From positions 186,001 through 250,000 of the forward strand of contig NZ_JAHXRW010000004.1 in NCBI RefSeq assembly GCF_019429625.1: a stretch of 64,000 nucleotides of DNA, written 5' to 3'. The DNA is from Celeribacter sp. PS-C1. GTDB taxonomy: Bacteria; Pseudomonadota; Alphaproteobacteria; Rhodobacterales; Rhodobacteraceae. Shown piece after piece: positions 18,144 through 27,232 of the stretch; positions within the stretch are counted from its first letter, which is position 1; every line of letters starts with the position of its first letter. A model generated the notes under the pieces. That model was given only the letters and a program-made list of their open reading frames with translations, was not told the DNA's origin and did no database searches. A program made the position numbers and the translations under genes.

Positions 18144-19058
18144 TCAAGCCCGGATACGCGGATCGAGCAGCGCATAGGCGATGTCGATCAGAATATTCAT
18201 GATAAAGATCGCGATAGCTGTGACCATGATGGCCGCCAGGATCACGTTGAAGTCACGCTGAAGGATCGAGTCGATCATCAGTTTGCCCACACCGGGGAAC
18301 CCGAAAATCGTCTCCACCACCACCGCGCCATTCAAGAGCGCCGCCGCCTGATCCCCGATCACGGTGATCACCGGCAGCATGGCGTTGCGCAGCGTGTGGA
18401 CAAAGATGACAGGGCGGTTTTTGACGCCTTTGGCGCGCGCAGTCTTCACATAGGGCGAACCCAGCGCGTTGATCATGGAGCCGCGCACGATCTGGAGGAT
18501 CAAACCGAACGGGCGGATGAACAGCACACAGATCGGCAAGATCCAGTGCCAGACGGTTCCCGTGCCAGAGGTCGGCAACCACCCGAAGTTCACGGAGAAC
18601 AGAACGATGCCCACAATGGCGATCCAGAAATCCGGCGCGGAGGCCCCGATCAGGGACAGCACAGAGGCGAAGCGGTCAAAGGGACGCCCGACATTGAAAG
18701 CCGCGATGGAGCCCACGATGATCGCCGCAACGGTCACAAGCGCCATAGTGATCAGAGCAAGCTGAAGCGTCCAGACAAAGGACTCGAGGACCACATCAAT
18801 AGCAGGCCGTGCTTTGCGCAGGCTGTCCCCGAAATCGAGTTGGGCAAGATCGGAGAGATAGCGACCGAACTGGACCAGAACCGGGTCGTTCAAGCCATGG
18901 ATTTCTCGGAAATTTTCTCGCATCGCTTCAGAGGCATCCACCGGCAGATAAAGCGCGGCAGGATCGCCCGTCAGGCGCGAGAGGAAGAACACGAGGACGA
19001 TCAGGACCATCAGCGAGACGAAACTCGACAAGGCCCGTTTTCCCAGCATCTTTTTCAT
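18144..19058 (-). CDS. ABC transporter permease, DppB-like
   Basis: The first permease of the importer, 304 aa from the ATG at 19058. I prefer that start because GGAGAG lies 6 bases upstream; a longer form would start at 19076. It has an N-terminal membrane segment, the large periplasmic loop of DppB proteins (with YLPVDASEAMRENF), then five membrane segments. The C-terminal signature is the KTARAKGVKNRPV segment. It lies 71 bp after the binding-protein gene. Confidence 0.92.
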   Translation of the reverse strand: MKKMLGKRALSSFVSLMVLIVLVFFLSRLTGDPAALYLPVDASEAMRENFREIHGLNDPVLVQFGRYLSDLAQLDFGDSLRKARPAIDVVLESFVWTLQLALITMALVTVAAIIVGSIAAFNVGRPFDRFASVLSLIGASAPDFWIAIVGIVLFSVNFGWLPTSGTGTVWHWILPICVLFIRPFGLILQIVRGSMINALGSPYVKTARAKGVKNRPVIFVHTLRNAMLPVITVIGDQAAALLNGAVVVETIFGFPGVGKLMIDSILQRDFNVILAAIMVTAIAIFIMNILIDIAYALLDPRIRA

Positions 19059-19129
19059 AGGGCTCTCCGTCATCAAATCGAAACACGCACGGGGGAGGTT
19101 TGCCCCGTGCGTGTCCCGGGAGGCAGGAC

Positions 19130-20626
19130 TTACTTCAGACCGATTTCGGACAGTTGAAGCTGGCTGTTGGTCGCGATGGTCGGGGTGAAGTCGACATTTT
19201 CACCCACGCGGGCATGGCCCACCATGTGGAACAACAGGACGTCGGCGACGACTTCGTCATGCAGGTAGCCGAACAGCTCGGACCAGAGCGCGACACGTTC
19301 GTCACCGGTGGCGGCCGTTGCGCGTTCGATCAAATCATCAGCCTTGGCATCTGCGATGCCCGCCTGACGGCCGTCCGAATGGTATTTGAAATACATCGAG
19401 AAGACCGGATCGCCGCGCGAGTTGTCGTGCTGGGCGCCCACAAGGATCGGCTGATCCTGAACATAGGGCTTCGAGTAATACTGTTCATGCTCGGCCACTT
19501 CGACCATCTGCAGACGGACGTTGAACCCGACCTCGGACAGCATGGACTGGATCGCCTCATAGGTTTCGGTCGCGCCCGGGAAGTTCGCGGTGCGGCCCAC
19601 CAAAAGGATCTCGGTGTCCACCGGAACGCCATCCGCCTTGGCCTCTTCCAACAGCGCCTTTGCGCGGTCCGGATCATAGGCCCAGGCCTTGGTCTCCGGG
19701 TTCCAACCGAGCGTTGTCGGCACGTTGATCGCCGTTGCGATCTGGGTCCCGTCGGCCAGAATGGTTCCGACGAAGGCTTCACGATCGATGCCAAGGTTCA
19801 GTGCTTCGCGCACGCGCTTGTCATTGAGAGGCGCCACGCCGTGGTCGATCCGCAGATAGGTGGTTTCCGAGTTCGGATAGGACCGGTCCATCTCCGTGGT
19901 CGCATCAATCGCGGAAATCGACGGCGCGATATCGGCCTCACCGGTTTCCACCATCGCCGCACGCACGGACGGATCAGAGCGGAAGGCATAGGTGGCTTTG
20001 GTCACCGCGGGCTGCTCGCCCCAGTAATCGTCACGACGCTCAAGCGTGATGCTTTGGCCCGGCTCCCAGTTGGACAGGACATAGGGGCCCGTCCCCACCG
20101 GCTCACGCGTGAATTCGATCGGCGTTTCGGACGGCACGATGGTCAGCAAGGACAACAAAAGCGGCAGGATCGGCTGGGCCGGATCGGTTTTAAAGTCGAT
20201 GGTCAGATCGTCCACCACGCTCGGCGTGATCGAGATGCCTTCGTAATAGCGCGAGATTTCGCAGGTGATCTGATCGCTGCCCGCGCGCTCAAAGGAGTGC
20301 TTCACATCGGCGGCGTCAAATGCGGAACCGTCGGAGAAGGTCACACCCTCGCGCAGATGGAAACGCCAGGTGGTGTCATCCACAAGCTCCCAGCTTTCGG
20401 CCAGACGCGGCTTCAGGCCTTCGTCGCCACGCACATCAAGTTCGGTGAGGGTTTCGCTGATATTGCCAAGAACAATACGGCCGATGTTCGAGCGTGTCGC
20501 CATACAGGGTTCGACGAGATCAGGCTCTTCGCCAAGCACGATGGTTACACTGGCATCCTGCGCAAACGCCGGGCTCAGAGCCGACGTCGCCAGAAGCGCC
20601 CCCGCGAGAAATGTAGTCTGTTTCAT
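19130..20626 (-). CDS. ABC transporter substrate-binding protein, family 5 (DppA/OppA-like)
   Basis: The periplasmic binding protein (498 aa) and first gene of the importer operon. A Sec signal occupies residues 1-22 (MKQTTFLAGALLATSALSP, cleavage near AFAQ). The mature chain has the family 5 hallmarks, including WELVDDTTWRFHLREGVTFSDGS near 85-107. Such proteins bind peptides, but also opines, sugars and oligosaccharides. The divergent sugar-acid genes suggest that the ligand may be a carbohydrate or sugar acid here. A GGGAGG ribosome site precedes the start. Confidence 0.92.
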   Translation of the reverse strand: MKQTTFLAGALLATSALSPAFAQDASVTIVLGEEPDLVEPCMATRSNIGRIVLGNISETLTELDVRGDEGLKPRLAESWELVDDTTWRFHLREGVTFSDGSAFDAADVKHSFERAGSDQITCEISRYYEGISITPSVVDDLTIDFKTDPAQPILPLLLSLLTIVPSETPIEFTREPVGTGPYVLSNWEPGQSITLERRDDYWGEQPAVTKATYAFRSDPSVRAAMVETGEADIAPSISAIDATTEMDRSYPNSETTYLRIDHGVAPLNDKRVREALNLGIDREAFVGTILADGTQIATAINVPTTLGWNPETKAWAYDPDRAKALLEEAKADGVPVDTEILLVGRTANFPGATETYEAIQSMLSEVGFNVRLQMVEVAEHEQYYSKPYVQDQPILVGAQHDNSRGDPVFSMYFKYHSDGRQAGIADAKADDLIERATAATGDERVALWSELFGYLHDEVVADVLLFHMVGHARVGENVDFTPTIATNSQLQLSEIGLK

Positions 20627-20952
20627 GTTTCCTCCCTGAAAGCAGATCGCTTTCCAAAACTTTTGAACGCTTGTGCGCCCATTTTCGTCCGGGTGCTTAT
20701 GAGCACCTCAGATGCGCCACCGCCTCCCTGCGGATTCTGCGCACCTTCAATATTGGTAAAGTTGAAAACTAAAGTCAAACCCAGAAATTATTTACCCCCT
20801 TTATTTGAATTTAATAACTGTTTTTAAACGATTTTAAATGACATTGATTTCCCAAACCTCCCTCCGATGCGCCACGGATATCCTTCTCAACTTGACAAGT
20901 TGTTCACTAATCTGCTCACTTGTTAGCCAGACCACCAGGGGAGGAGACCCGC
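20627..20952. promoter_or_regulatory. Divergent intergenic region with a 15-bp palindrome (candidate GntR operator)
   Basis: This 326-bp gap lies between the binding-protein gene and the sialidase-like gene, which are divergently transcribed. It has a noticeably AT-rich core (about 20755-20840). A perfect palindrome, CAACTTG-A-CAAGTTG, lies at 20888-20902, 50 bp before the sialidase-like start, and a related CACTTGTTA follows about 15 bp later. FadR-subfamily GntR proteins bind short palindromes of this kind and one is encoded at 23338-24072, so this is the best candidate site. No gene is visible in the gap. Confidence 0.45.
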
Positions 20953-22128
20953 ATGACGCCGACCGAAATCGCTGAAAACATGGATGGAAAGCTCACGCCG
21001 CGTCCTGACGGCCACTGGGCGATTCTTCCGGCGGAGACGATTCAGAATCATGCTGCCTTTCTCGCCCGCCTGCCTGACGGGGCGCTTGCCTGCGCCTGGT
21101 TTGGCGGCACACTCGAGGGCAAGTCGGACATCTCGATCTACGCGACCATACTGGACGAAGGCGCCACAGAATGGGGCCCGTTCGCACGACTGACGGACGA
21201 CCCCGACCGCTCGGAGCAGAACCCCATTCTCTTTACCGCACCCGATGGCAAAATCTGGCTTTTCAACACCGCGCAACCCGCTGGAAACCAAGATGAATCT
21301 CGCGTTTTCATCCGCCCCGTGATCCGCGAAGGCGATCACCTCACATCGGGCGCGAAACGCGACATCGGACTTCCGAACGGCACATTCATCCGCGCGCGCC
21401 CCTTTGTCCGCGACGATGGTGCATGGGTGCTTCCCCTGTTCTGCTGTAACCCGCGCGACGGCATCCGCTGGACCGGGGCCTTCGACACTGCGGCAATCGC
21501 GGTCAGCACGGATGACGGCGCAAGCTGGTCTGTGACGGATGTTCCCGACTCGCCGGGCGCGGTTCACATGACCCCTGTGTCTCTTGGCGGAGACGACATG
21601 GCCGCCTTCTACCGCCGCCGCCAATCGGATTTCGTGCATCGCTCCGAAAGCCATGACGGCGGGCGAAGCTGGAGCGCCCCTGCCCCGACAGACGTCCCGA
21701 ACAACAACAGCTCAATCGGGGTCGCCCCTCTGAGCGACACGGTTCTGGGCATGGTGTGCAATCCGATCTCGGCCGCGGAGTCCTCGTCTCGCCGCGCCTC
21801 GCTCTATGACGAACTCGAAGAGGAGGACGACCGCCCCGAGGGCGAAGGCTGTCAGCCGATTTGGGGTGTCGAGCGCGCGCCTCTCTCGCTTTGCCTGTCC
21901 TCCGATGGCGGCAAAAGTTTTCCTATTCGCTACACCGTCGAAACAAGCGCAGGCACATGCCTGTCGAACAACTCGATCGACGGCCACAACAAAGAGCTGT
22001 CCTATCCCGTCCTCCTGCCCCGTGCGGATGGCGGATTGGACATCGCCTATACACTCTACCGCCGCGCCATCCGGCATGTGCGCCTGAGTGCAGAAACCGT
22101 GGCCGACCTCATCGCCCAAACCGCCTGA
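20953..22128 (+). CDS. Sialidase-fold protein (BNR/Asp-box beta-propeller), cytoplasmic
   Basis: A 391-aa six-bladed propeller of the predicted neuraminidase family. Three Asp boxes can be read: STDDGASWS (185-193), ESHDGGRSWS (232-241) and LSSDGGKSF (315-323). There is no signal peptide, so it should act in the cytoplasm, unlike classical secreted sialidases. The ATG at 20953 follows GGGGAGGAG. It starts an apparent operon with the iron alcohol dehydrogenase 12 bp downstream. In a sugar-acid cluster such a protein may be a hydrolase, lyase or isomerase. True sialidase activity is doubtful because no sialic-acid genes are nearby. Confidence 0.8.
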   Translation: MTPTEIAENMDGKLTPRPDGHWAILPAETIQNHAAFLARLPDGALACAWFGGTLEGKSDISIYATILDEGATEWGPFARLTDDPDRSEQNPILFTAPDGKIWLFNTAQPAGNQDESRVFIRPVIREGDHLTSGAKRDIGLPNGTFIRARPFVRDDGAWVLPLFCCNPRDGIRWTGAFDTAAIAVSTDDGASWSVTDVPDSPGAVHMTPVSLGGDDMAAFYRRRQSDFVHRSESHDGGRSWSAPAPTDVPNNNSSIGVAPLSDTVLGMVCNPISAAESSSRRASLYDELEEEDDRPEGEGCQPIWGVERAPLSLCLSSDGGKSFPIRYTVETSAGTCLSNNSIDGHNKELSYPVLLPRADGGLDIAYTLYRRAIRHVRLSAETVADLIAQTA

Positions 22129-22140
22129 AAGGAGCGCATC

Positions 22141-23265
22141 ATGCCCACCATGGATCGCCTCATCACCATTCATCAGCCCAAACGCCTTGAAATCGGCGTC
22201 GGCGCGGCCGCAAAGGTCGGGGATTGGGCCCATTTCGCTCAACGCCCCCTGATCATCGCCTCCGGCCCGACCGCACAATACGTCGATCGGCTCGGCCTCG
22301 CTGGCGAGATCAAAGTCATCGAGAATGTGCCGCCCGAACCGGACCTGCCCGCCTTCGAGGCGGTTCTGGATGAGGCGCGCGCGCACAACCCCGACCTCAT
22401 TGTCGGACTTGGTGGCGGATCGGTTTTGGACATCGCCAAACTTGTCGCAGCACTTTGGAACAGCCCCCAGACGCTCACCGATGTGGTTGGACCGAATAAG
22501 GTCGCAGGCCGTGACACACCGCTTGTGCAGGTCGCAACGACCGCAGGAACAGGCTCCGAGGCCGGTATTCGCGCCCTGATCACCGACCCGGTGTCAAAGT
22601 CGAAGCTGGCCGTGGAGAGCCCGCATCTGATTGCAGATCTGGCCGTCCTTGACCCTGAACTCACCTATTCCGTCCCGCCCGCCGTGACGGCGGCGACCGG
22701 CGTGGACGCCATGGCGCATTGCGTCGAGGCCTTTACCAACATCAAATCCCACGACCTGATTGACAGCTATGCCCGCATGGGGTTTGGGCTTGTCGGGAAA
22801 TACCTCAAACGCGCCGTCGAGGACGGCACCGACAGCGAAGCGCGCGCCGGGATGATGCTGGCCTCCTATTATGGCGGCATCTGCCTTGGCCCTGTGAACA
22901 CGGCGGCGGGGCATGCGCTGGCCTATCCGCTCGGGACACGACTGTCCTTGCCGCACGGACTGGCCAACGCCATCATTTTCCCACATGTGCTGGCCTTCAA
23001 CCAACCGGTCGCCACTGCGAAAACCGCCGAAGTCGCCGAGGCCCTCGGCCTCCGCAATGCCGGAAGCCAGGACGCGCTGAAAGCGGCGGCTTTTGAATTC
23101 TGCCGCGATCTCGGGATCGAAATGCACCTCAAATCGCTTGGGGCAAACGAAGCGGACCTTGGCGCCTGGGCCGAGGAAGCCCACGCGATCCGCCGCCTGA
23201 TGGACAACAATCCGCGCGATATGAGCGTCGATCAGGTGCATGCGATCTACCGCGACGCATTCTGA
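22141..23265 (+). CDS. Iron-containing alcohol dehydrogenase
   Basis: A group III NAD(P)-dependent dehydrogenase, 374 aa. The nucleotide-binding motif GGGSVLD is at 91-97. The metal ligands can be placed at Asp189 and His193 (VDAMAH), His258 (AAGHALAYPLG) and His272 (LPHG). It would oxidise an alcohol or reduce an aldehyde such as lactaldehyde, a semialdehyde or a hydroxyacid. It lies 12 bp after the sialidase-fold gene with a GGAGCG ribosome site. A terminator follows, so these two genes form one transcript. Confidence 0.9.
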   Translation: MPTMDRLITIHQPKRLEIGVGAAAKVGDWAHFAQRPLIIASGPTAQYVDRLGLAGEIKVIENVPPEPDLPAFEAVLDEARAHNPDLIVGLGGGSVLDIAKLVAALWNSPQTLTDVVGPNKVAGRDTPLVQVATTAGTGSEAGIRALITDPVSKSKLAVESPHLIADLAVLDPELTYSVPPAVTAATGVDAMAHCVEAFTNIKSHDLIDSYARMGFGLVGKYLKRAVEDGTDSEARAGMMLASYYGGICLGPVNTAAGHALAYPLGTRLSLPHGLANAIIFPHVLAFNQPVATAKTAEVAEALGLRNAGSQDALKAAAFEFCRDLGIEMHLKSLGANEADLGAWAEEAHAIRRLMDNNPRDMSVDQVHAIYRDAF

Positions 23266-23282
23266 TCGCGACACACGACATG

Positions 23283-23317
23283 AAAAAGGCGCGCCCCACC
23301 AAGGAGCGCGCCTTTTT
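23283..23317. terminator. Rho-independent terminator, usable from both sides
   Basis: A 12-bp perfect stem, AAAAAGGCGCGC on the left and its complement ending in TTTTT on the right, with an 11-base loop. It lies 18 bp after the dehydrogenase stop and 21 bp before the end of the convergent GntR gene. The A-run and T-run make it work in both directions. Confidence 0.85.
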
Positions 23318-23337
23318 CATGCAAACATTTCTGTAGC

Positions 23338-24072
23338 TTACATCGACAGATCAAGCATCCCGCCACCAAACAACCGCTCACGCGAATGGATGATATGCGT
23401 GCGCATGGTCTCACGGGCGCGCTCCGCATCACGGGTCCGGATCGCCTCATAAATCCCGCGATGCTCCCCCAAAACATGCTCAAGCGCCGCCGCCCCATCG
23501 GACATCAGCGCATCGCCGTGCATCTTCATCCCAACGTAAATATGGTCCCGCAGAGCCTTGAGTGTTTCAGCGTAATACTGGTTGTTTGACGCCCGCGCGA
23601 TTGCGAGATGAAAGGTGAAATCCGCGTCCTCACGGTGCAGGCGCGATCCGGTCGCATCAGACAAAAGATCGAGCGCGCGAAGCATCTCGTCGAGACTCTC
23701 ATCATTGCGCCTCTGCGCGGCAAGCCCAGCCGCATCAACTTCGACGGTCAGCCGGAATTCATAGCAGCGCTGAATATCGGCAAAGGTTTCGACCGGCGTG
23801 TAGCCCAGAGCCGGCTCACGCTTGACCCGCACGAAATTCCCGGCGCCTTGGCGCGACACGATCAACCCCTCCTCGCGCAACTGCTCTAGCGCCACGCGCA
23901 GAACCGGGCGCGAGACGCCGAACTGACCAGAGAGATCCTTTTCCGCCGGAAGCTTTTCATTCGCACCGTAATCCCCACGGGTGATGCGATTTTTCAAGGC
24001 GATATAGACCTTTTCCGAGAGAGACGGACGGGAACTCCGCGACGCCCCCTTTTCTACGTTTTGTTGGTCCAT
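23338..24072 (-). CDS. GntR-family transcriptional regulator (FadR subfamily, FCD domain)
   Basis: A 244-aa regulator. The N-terminal winged helix is at about 20-85 (KVYIALKNRITRGDYG, then LSGQFGVSRPVLRVALEQL). The all-helical FCD effector domain is at about 100-230, with the metal-binding Asp/His set suggested by EDADFTFHLAIARAS and LGEHRGIYEAI. It is encoded 7 bp downstream of the acid-sugar kinase gene on the same strand, so it probably senses an intermediate of that pathway. The palindrome at 20888-20902 is a plausible operator. Confidence 0.9.
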   Translation of the reverse strand: MDQQNVEKGASRSSRPSLSEKVYIALKNRITRGDYGANEKLPAEKDLSGQFGVSRPVLRVALEQLREEGLIVSRQGAGNFVRVKREPALGYTPVETFADIQRCYEFRLTVEVDAAGLAAQRRNDESLDEMLRALDLLSDATGSRLHREDADFTFHLAIARASNNQYYAETLKALRDHIYVGMKMHGDALMSDGAAALEHVLGEHRGIYEAIRTRDAERARETMRTHIIHSRERLFGGGMLDLSM

Positions 24073-24079
24073 GCTGCCC

Positions 24080-25114
24080 TCACCGGCGTTCCATCGTTTC
24101 TTTTACAAGTTCTGCCAAAAGCTCCGGCGCACCGAAACCGCCCGACTTCGTGACGATCTGCAGTCTACCCCAGCTCACCTGTACCTCAAAAAGCGGCAGG
24201 CCCGGCCGCAACTCGGCGGTCACTTGTAAACTGTTTACCCCCAGCCGGTCCAGTATCGCCTGCGCACTTTCACCCCCACAAATCAGCAAAGCTGCGGGAC
24301 AAGTGCGCCCCGCGTAACGTGCCACAGTTTCCGCAAAGCGACGCGCGGCCTCTTGTCCTGTGATGTTGCCGCCACCCTCGGAAATCGAAAGAACCAGAGG
24401 CCCTTCGGAAATCTGCTCATCCGGAGCCACCCCATCGGGCGCGTCACGCACCGCAACCCCGTTCGGCAACGCCGAAATTTGCGCCCGCGTCACAGGATCT
24501 CGCGATCCATTGGCGATCATCAGAGGCGCCCGCAAGCGCGCGCGATCAGGCATCTCAACACCTGCGCGACGGGCCAGCGCGAAAGACAGCCCCCGCGCGC
24601 CAATCCAGAGCGCGCGCGCCCCGGCCTCAGCCACCAGTTGATCAAGATCGGCATCCTCCGCACAGTCCGGCACCTCCACAGGGTCCGCGAAACAAGCCGC
24701 CACATCGATGGGGGCCTGAACCCCCTCCCCGACCAGCGCGCCCGCCTCGACCCTGCGCCCCATTTCAGGGATGGCCGGACAGGCGATCGCAGGCGCCGCC
24801 CCGTACCAACGCGCCATCGCAGCGGTCTCAGCGGCAATATTGCCCTTCAACCGCGAGTCGACTTTTTTCATCACAACCTGAAACGCCGAAGGCCTCACCA
24901 GCTCAAGCGCCACAGACACACGTGTTGCCGCCTCTTCTGGCGAAATCTCACGACTGGACGTGTTCACAGCCAAAACATCCGGATTAAGGGCAAGCGCCTC
25001 CGGCACCGCCTCGGGGCTCCGCGCCACGACAACCTTGCGGTGACGCCCCGCAAAGCCGACCGCCGAGTCGAGCGCACCCGTCAAATCATCAGCTATGATA
25101 AGCACTTCCGTCAT
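24080..25114 (-). CDS. Four-carbon acid sugar kinase family protein (DUF1537), short form
   Basis: A 344-aa member of the DUF1537 kinases, which phosphorylate acid sugars such as D-threonate, D-erythronate or 3-oxo-tetronates. The N-terminal motif ADDLTGALDSAV (8-19) and VKKVDSRLKGN binding loop near residues 84-94 are clear. The C-terminal nucleotide-binding part includes LLICGGESAQAIL near 288-300. Typical members have about 410-430 residues, so the C-terminal domain is compact here, but the reading frame is intact. The gene is divergent from the PdxA2-type gene. Kinase plus PdxA2 is the known pair that turns four-carbon acids into dihydroxyacetone phosphate and CO2. Confidence 0.85.
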   Translation of the reverse strand: MTEVLIIADDLTGALDSAVGFAGRHRKVVVARSPEAVPEALALNPDVLAVNTSSREISPEEAATRVSVALELVRPSAFQVVMKKVDSRLKGNIAAETAAMARWYGAAPAIACPAIPEMGRRVEAGALVGEGVQAPIDVAACFADPVEVPDCAEDADLDQLVAEAGARALWIGARGLSFALARRAGVEMPDRARLRAPLMIANGSRDPVTRAQISALPNGVAVRDAPDGVAPDEQISEGPLVLSISEGGGNITGQEAARRFAETVARYAGRTCPAALLICGGESAQAILDRLGVNSLQVTAELRPGLPLFEVQVSWGRLQIVTKSGGFGAPELLAELVKETMERR

Positions 25115-25288
25115 GATATTTTACCAATTTTACAGATATTGACTTCAACCATACACGAGAAAACACAAAATAATATACTGTTTTTATGCGTATAAATTAT
25201 ATTTTCGCCGAGATGGCGCCAAATTGTTGAAACATCTTTACCTATAAGTTATCCCTTGTCGCAAGATCGCCATCCCGAGGAGGCCAAA

Positions 25289-26263
25289 ATGAGCGAACCA
25301 GTTGTGATCACCATGGGAGACCCCTCCGGCGTCGGAGCAGAGGTGACCGTCAAAGCGCTCGCGGATCGCGATGCGGCCATGCGCGCCCAAACCATCGTCA
25401 TCGGCGACCGGGACACGATGGAACGCGCAGCAAAGGTTTGTGGCGTCTCTCTCCCGATCCTCTCGCCCGAAGACGACGGTGACGGCATCCGTGTCGCGCA
25501 TGTTCCGATCGAGGGGCTTCCCGGCGAATTCGGCGTTCTGTCACCGGCCTGCGGCGAGGCCTCATTTCGCTACATCGAGCGCGCCGTCGAGATGACAATG
25601 TCTGGCAAAGCAGCCTGTATTGTCACCGCCCCTATCAACAAAGAAGCGTTGAACGCGGCGGGGCATCATTACGACGGCCACACGGGGATGTTGGCGCATC
25701 TGACCGGCTCGAAATCCTCTTGGATGCTGCTCGCGTCGGAGCGCCTGAACGTCGTGCATGTCTCGACCCATGTTTCGCTCAAAGACGCCATCGCCCGCGC
25801 CACCACCGAACGAGTGCTGGAAACCATCCGCACCGGCCACAAGCATCTGAAACGCATGGGACTTGAGGCGCCGCGCATTGCGGTTGCCGGGATCAATCCG
25901 CATTGCGGCGAGAACGGGTTGTTCGGCAATGAGGATGATCTTTACATCGCGCCCGCGGTCGAAGCCGCCCGCGCCGAGGGGATCAACGTAGAGGGCCCAA
26001 TCTCGGCGGATACGGTCTATCATCGGGCCTATCAGGGCGCCTTTGATCTGGTCATCGCGCAATATCACGATCAGGGACACATCCCGATCAAGCTCGTTGC
26101 CTTCGATACGGCGGTCAATGTGTCGCTCGGCCTGCCGATTGACCGGTGCTCCGTCGACCACGGGACCGCCTTCGACATCGCAGGCACCGGCATCGCAAAA
26201 CACGACAACATGCTCTGCGCCCTCGATTACGCGGCCAAAATGTCCGCAGCCAAAAGGACCTGA
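25289..26263 (+). CDS. PdxA2-type dehydrogenase (4-phospho-D-threonate/erythronate 3-dehydrogenase-like)
   Basis: A PdxA-superfamily oxidative decarboxylase, 324 aa. The substrate loop GDPSGVGAE (10-18) and the three metal histidines can be placed: His161 (STHVSL), His205 (NPHCGENG) and His260 (QYHDQGH). I chose the ATG at 25289 because GAGGAGG lies just upstream. Next to a DUF1537 kinase and far from other B6-synthesis genes, it is more likely to be catabolic PdxA2 than true PdxA (4-phosphohydroxy-L-threonine dehydrogenase for B6 synthesis). It would oxidise and decarboxylate a phosphorylated acid sugar with NAD(P). Confidence 0.88.
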   Translation: MSEPVVITMGDPSGVGAEVTVKALADRDAAMRAQTIVIGDRDTMERAAKVCGVSLPILSPEDDGDGIRVAHVPIEGLPGEFGVLSPACGEASFRYIERAVEMTMSGKAACIVTAPINKEALNAAGHHYDGHTGMLAHLTGSKSSWMLLASERLNVVHVSTHVSLKDAIARATTERVLETIRTGHKHLKRMGLEAPRIAVAGINPHCGENGLFGNEDDLYIAPAVEAARAEGINVEGPISADTVYHRAYQGAFDLVIAQYHDQGHIPIKLVAFDTAVNVSLGLPIDRCSVDHGTAFDIAGTGIAKHDNMLCALDYAAKMSAAKRT

Positions 26264-26266
26264 TCC

Positions 26267-27151
26267 ATGAGTGAGCACAAAGAAGCCTTCGTCGCGCTTG
26301 TCACCTGCTTCAACGATGACGAGACCATCAATTATGAGGCAACGCGCGCCCAGGTGCGCCGTCAGATCGAAGCGGGCAACAACATCATGTGCGCCGGCAC
26401 AAACGGTGATTTCTCCGCGCTGACCTTTGACGAGAAAGTCCGCCTCTGTGGCGAGGTCGTGGACGAAGTCGGTGGCAAAGCCAAGGTGATCGTCAATGCG
26501 GGCATGCCCGCCACTTTCGAAACCAAACTTCTCGCCCGCGAATTCGACCGGATCGGCGTCGATGGCATCGCGGTGATCACACCGTTTTTCATCGCCTGCA
26601 CGCAAGACGGTCTCATCCGCCATTTCACCTCGGTCGCGGATGCGGTCGAGACGCCGGTCTATCTCTATGACATTCCGGCGCGCACCCAGAACCACATCGA
26701 ACCGGACACGGCCCGCGTGCTGGCCGAGCACGGGAACATCGCGGGCATTAAGGATTCCGGCGGGGCTCAAGACACGCTCGAGGCCTATCTGACGGTCGGC
26801 AAAGAGATCGAAGGGTTCGACGTCTACTCCGGGCCGGACCATCTCGCGCACTGGTCTCTGGGCAATGGCGCAAAGGGCTGTATCTCCGGCCTCGGCAACG
26901 TGTTGCCGGATGTGCTCGCGGAGATTGTGTCCTGTGTGAATGCTGGCGACGAGGCTGGCGCAGCGGCGGCTCAGGAAACCTACACGGCGTTCCGCACGGA
27001 TCTTTACAAGCTCGGTTTCCCGCCGGCTCTCGTGAAACGCGCGCTCTATCTGCGCGATCCATCTGTCGGCGCCTCACGCCAACCGGCGCTTTTGCCCGAC
27101 CCCCAACAGGACGCAGAGATCGACGCCATTCTGAAAAAGTACGGTCGATAA
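26267..27151 (+). CDS. Dihydrodipicolinate synthase/N-acetylneuraminate lyase family protein
   Basis: A class I aldolase/lyase of the DapA-NanA superfamily, 294 aa. The Schiff-base Lys162 lies in AGIKDSGG, and Tyr134 in LYDIPART is the general acid-base residue. The carboxylate-binding loop reads GTNGDFS (44-50), slightly different from the GTTGE of true DapA. It follows the PdxA2 gene by 3 bp. It would cleave or dehydrate a 2-oxo sugar acid. With a sialidase-fold protein in the same locus NanA-like activity comes to mind, but no ManNAc-pathway genes are present. Confidence 0.88.
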   Translation: MSEHKEAFVALVTCFNDDETINYEATRAQVRRQIEAGNNIMCAGTNGDFSALTFDEKVRLCGEVVDEVGGKAKVIVNAGMPATFETKLLAREFDRIGVDGIAVITPFFIACTQDGLIRHFTSVADAVETPVYLYDIPARTQNHIEPDTARVLAEHGNIAGIKDSGGAQDTLEAYLTVGKEIEGFDVYSGPDHLAHWSLGNGAKGCISGLGNVLPDVLAEIVSCVNAGDEAGAAAAQETYTAFRTDLYKLGFPPALVKRALYLRDPSVGASRQPALLPDPQQDAEIDAILKKYGR

Positions 27152-27186
27152 CGCCGACGATCCAAGGCCGACCTTTAAGACCGCAT

Positions 27187-27219
27187 AAATCCGGGGCGAC
27201 ATACCATCGCCCCGGATTT
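27187..27219. terminator. Rho-independent terminator between convergent genes
   Basis: A perfect 13-bp stem (AAATCCGGGGCGA and its complement) with a 7-base loop, followed by T residues. It lies 35 bp after the DapA-like stop and 14 bp before the end of the convergent VOC gene, and can serve both. Confidence 0.88.
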
Positions 27220-27232
27220 TCTCATACCCATC

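Noticed and set aside
20953-22128. True secreted sialidase
   Set aside because: No signal peptide and no sialic-acid transport or ManNAc genes; only the propeller fold is supported.
25289-26263. Biosynthetic PdxA (B6 synthesis)
   Set aside because: Neighbouring DUF1537 kinase and lyase genes point to the catabolic PdxA2 branch; no pdxJ or ksgA nearby.
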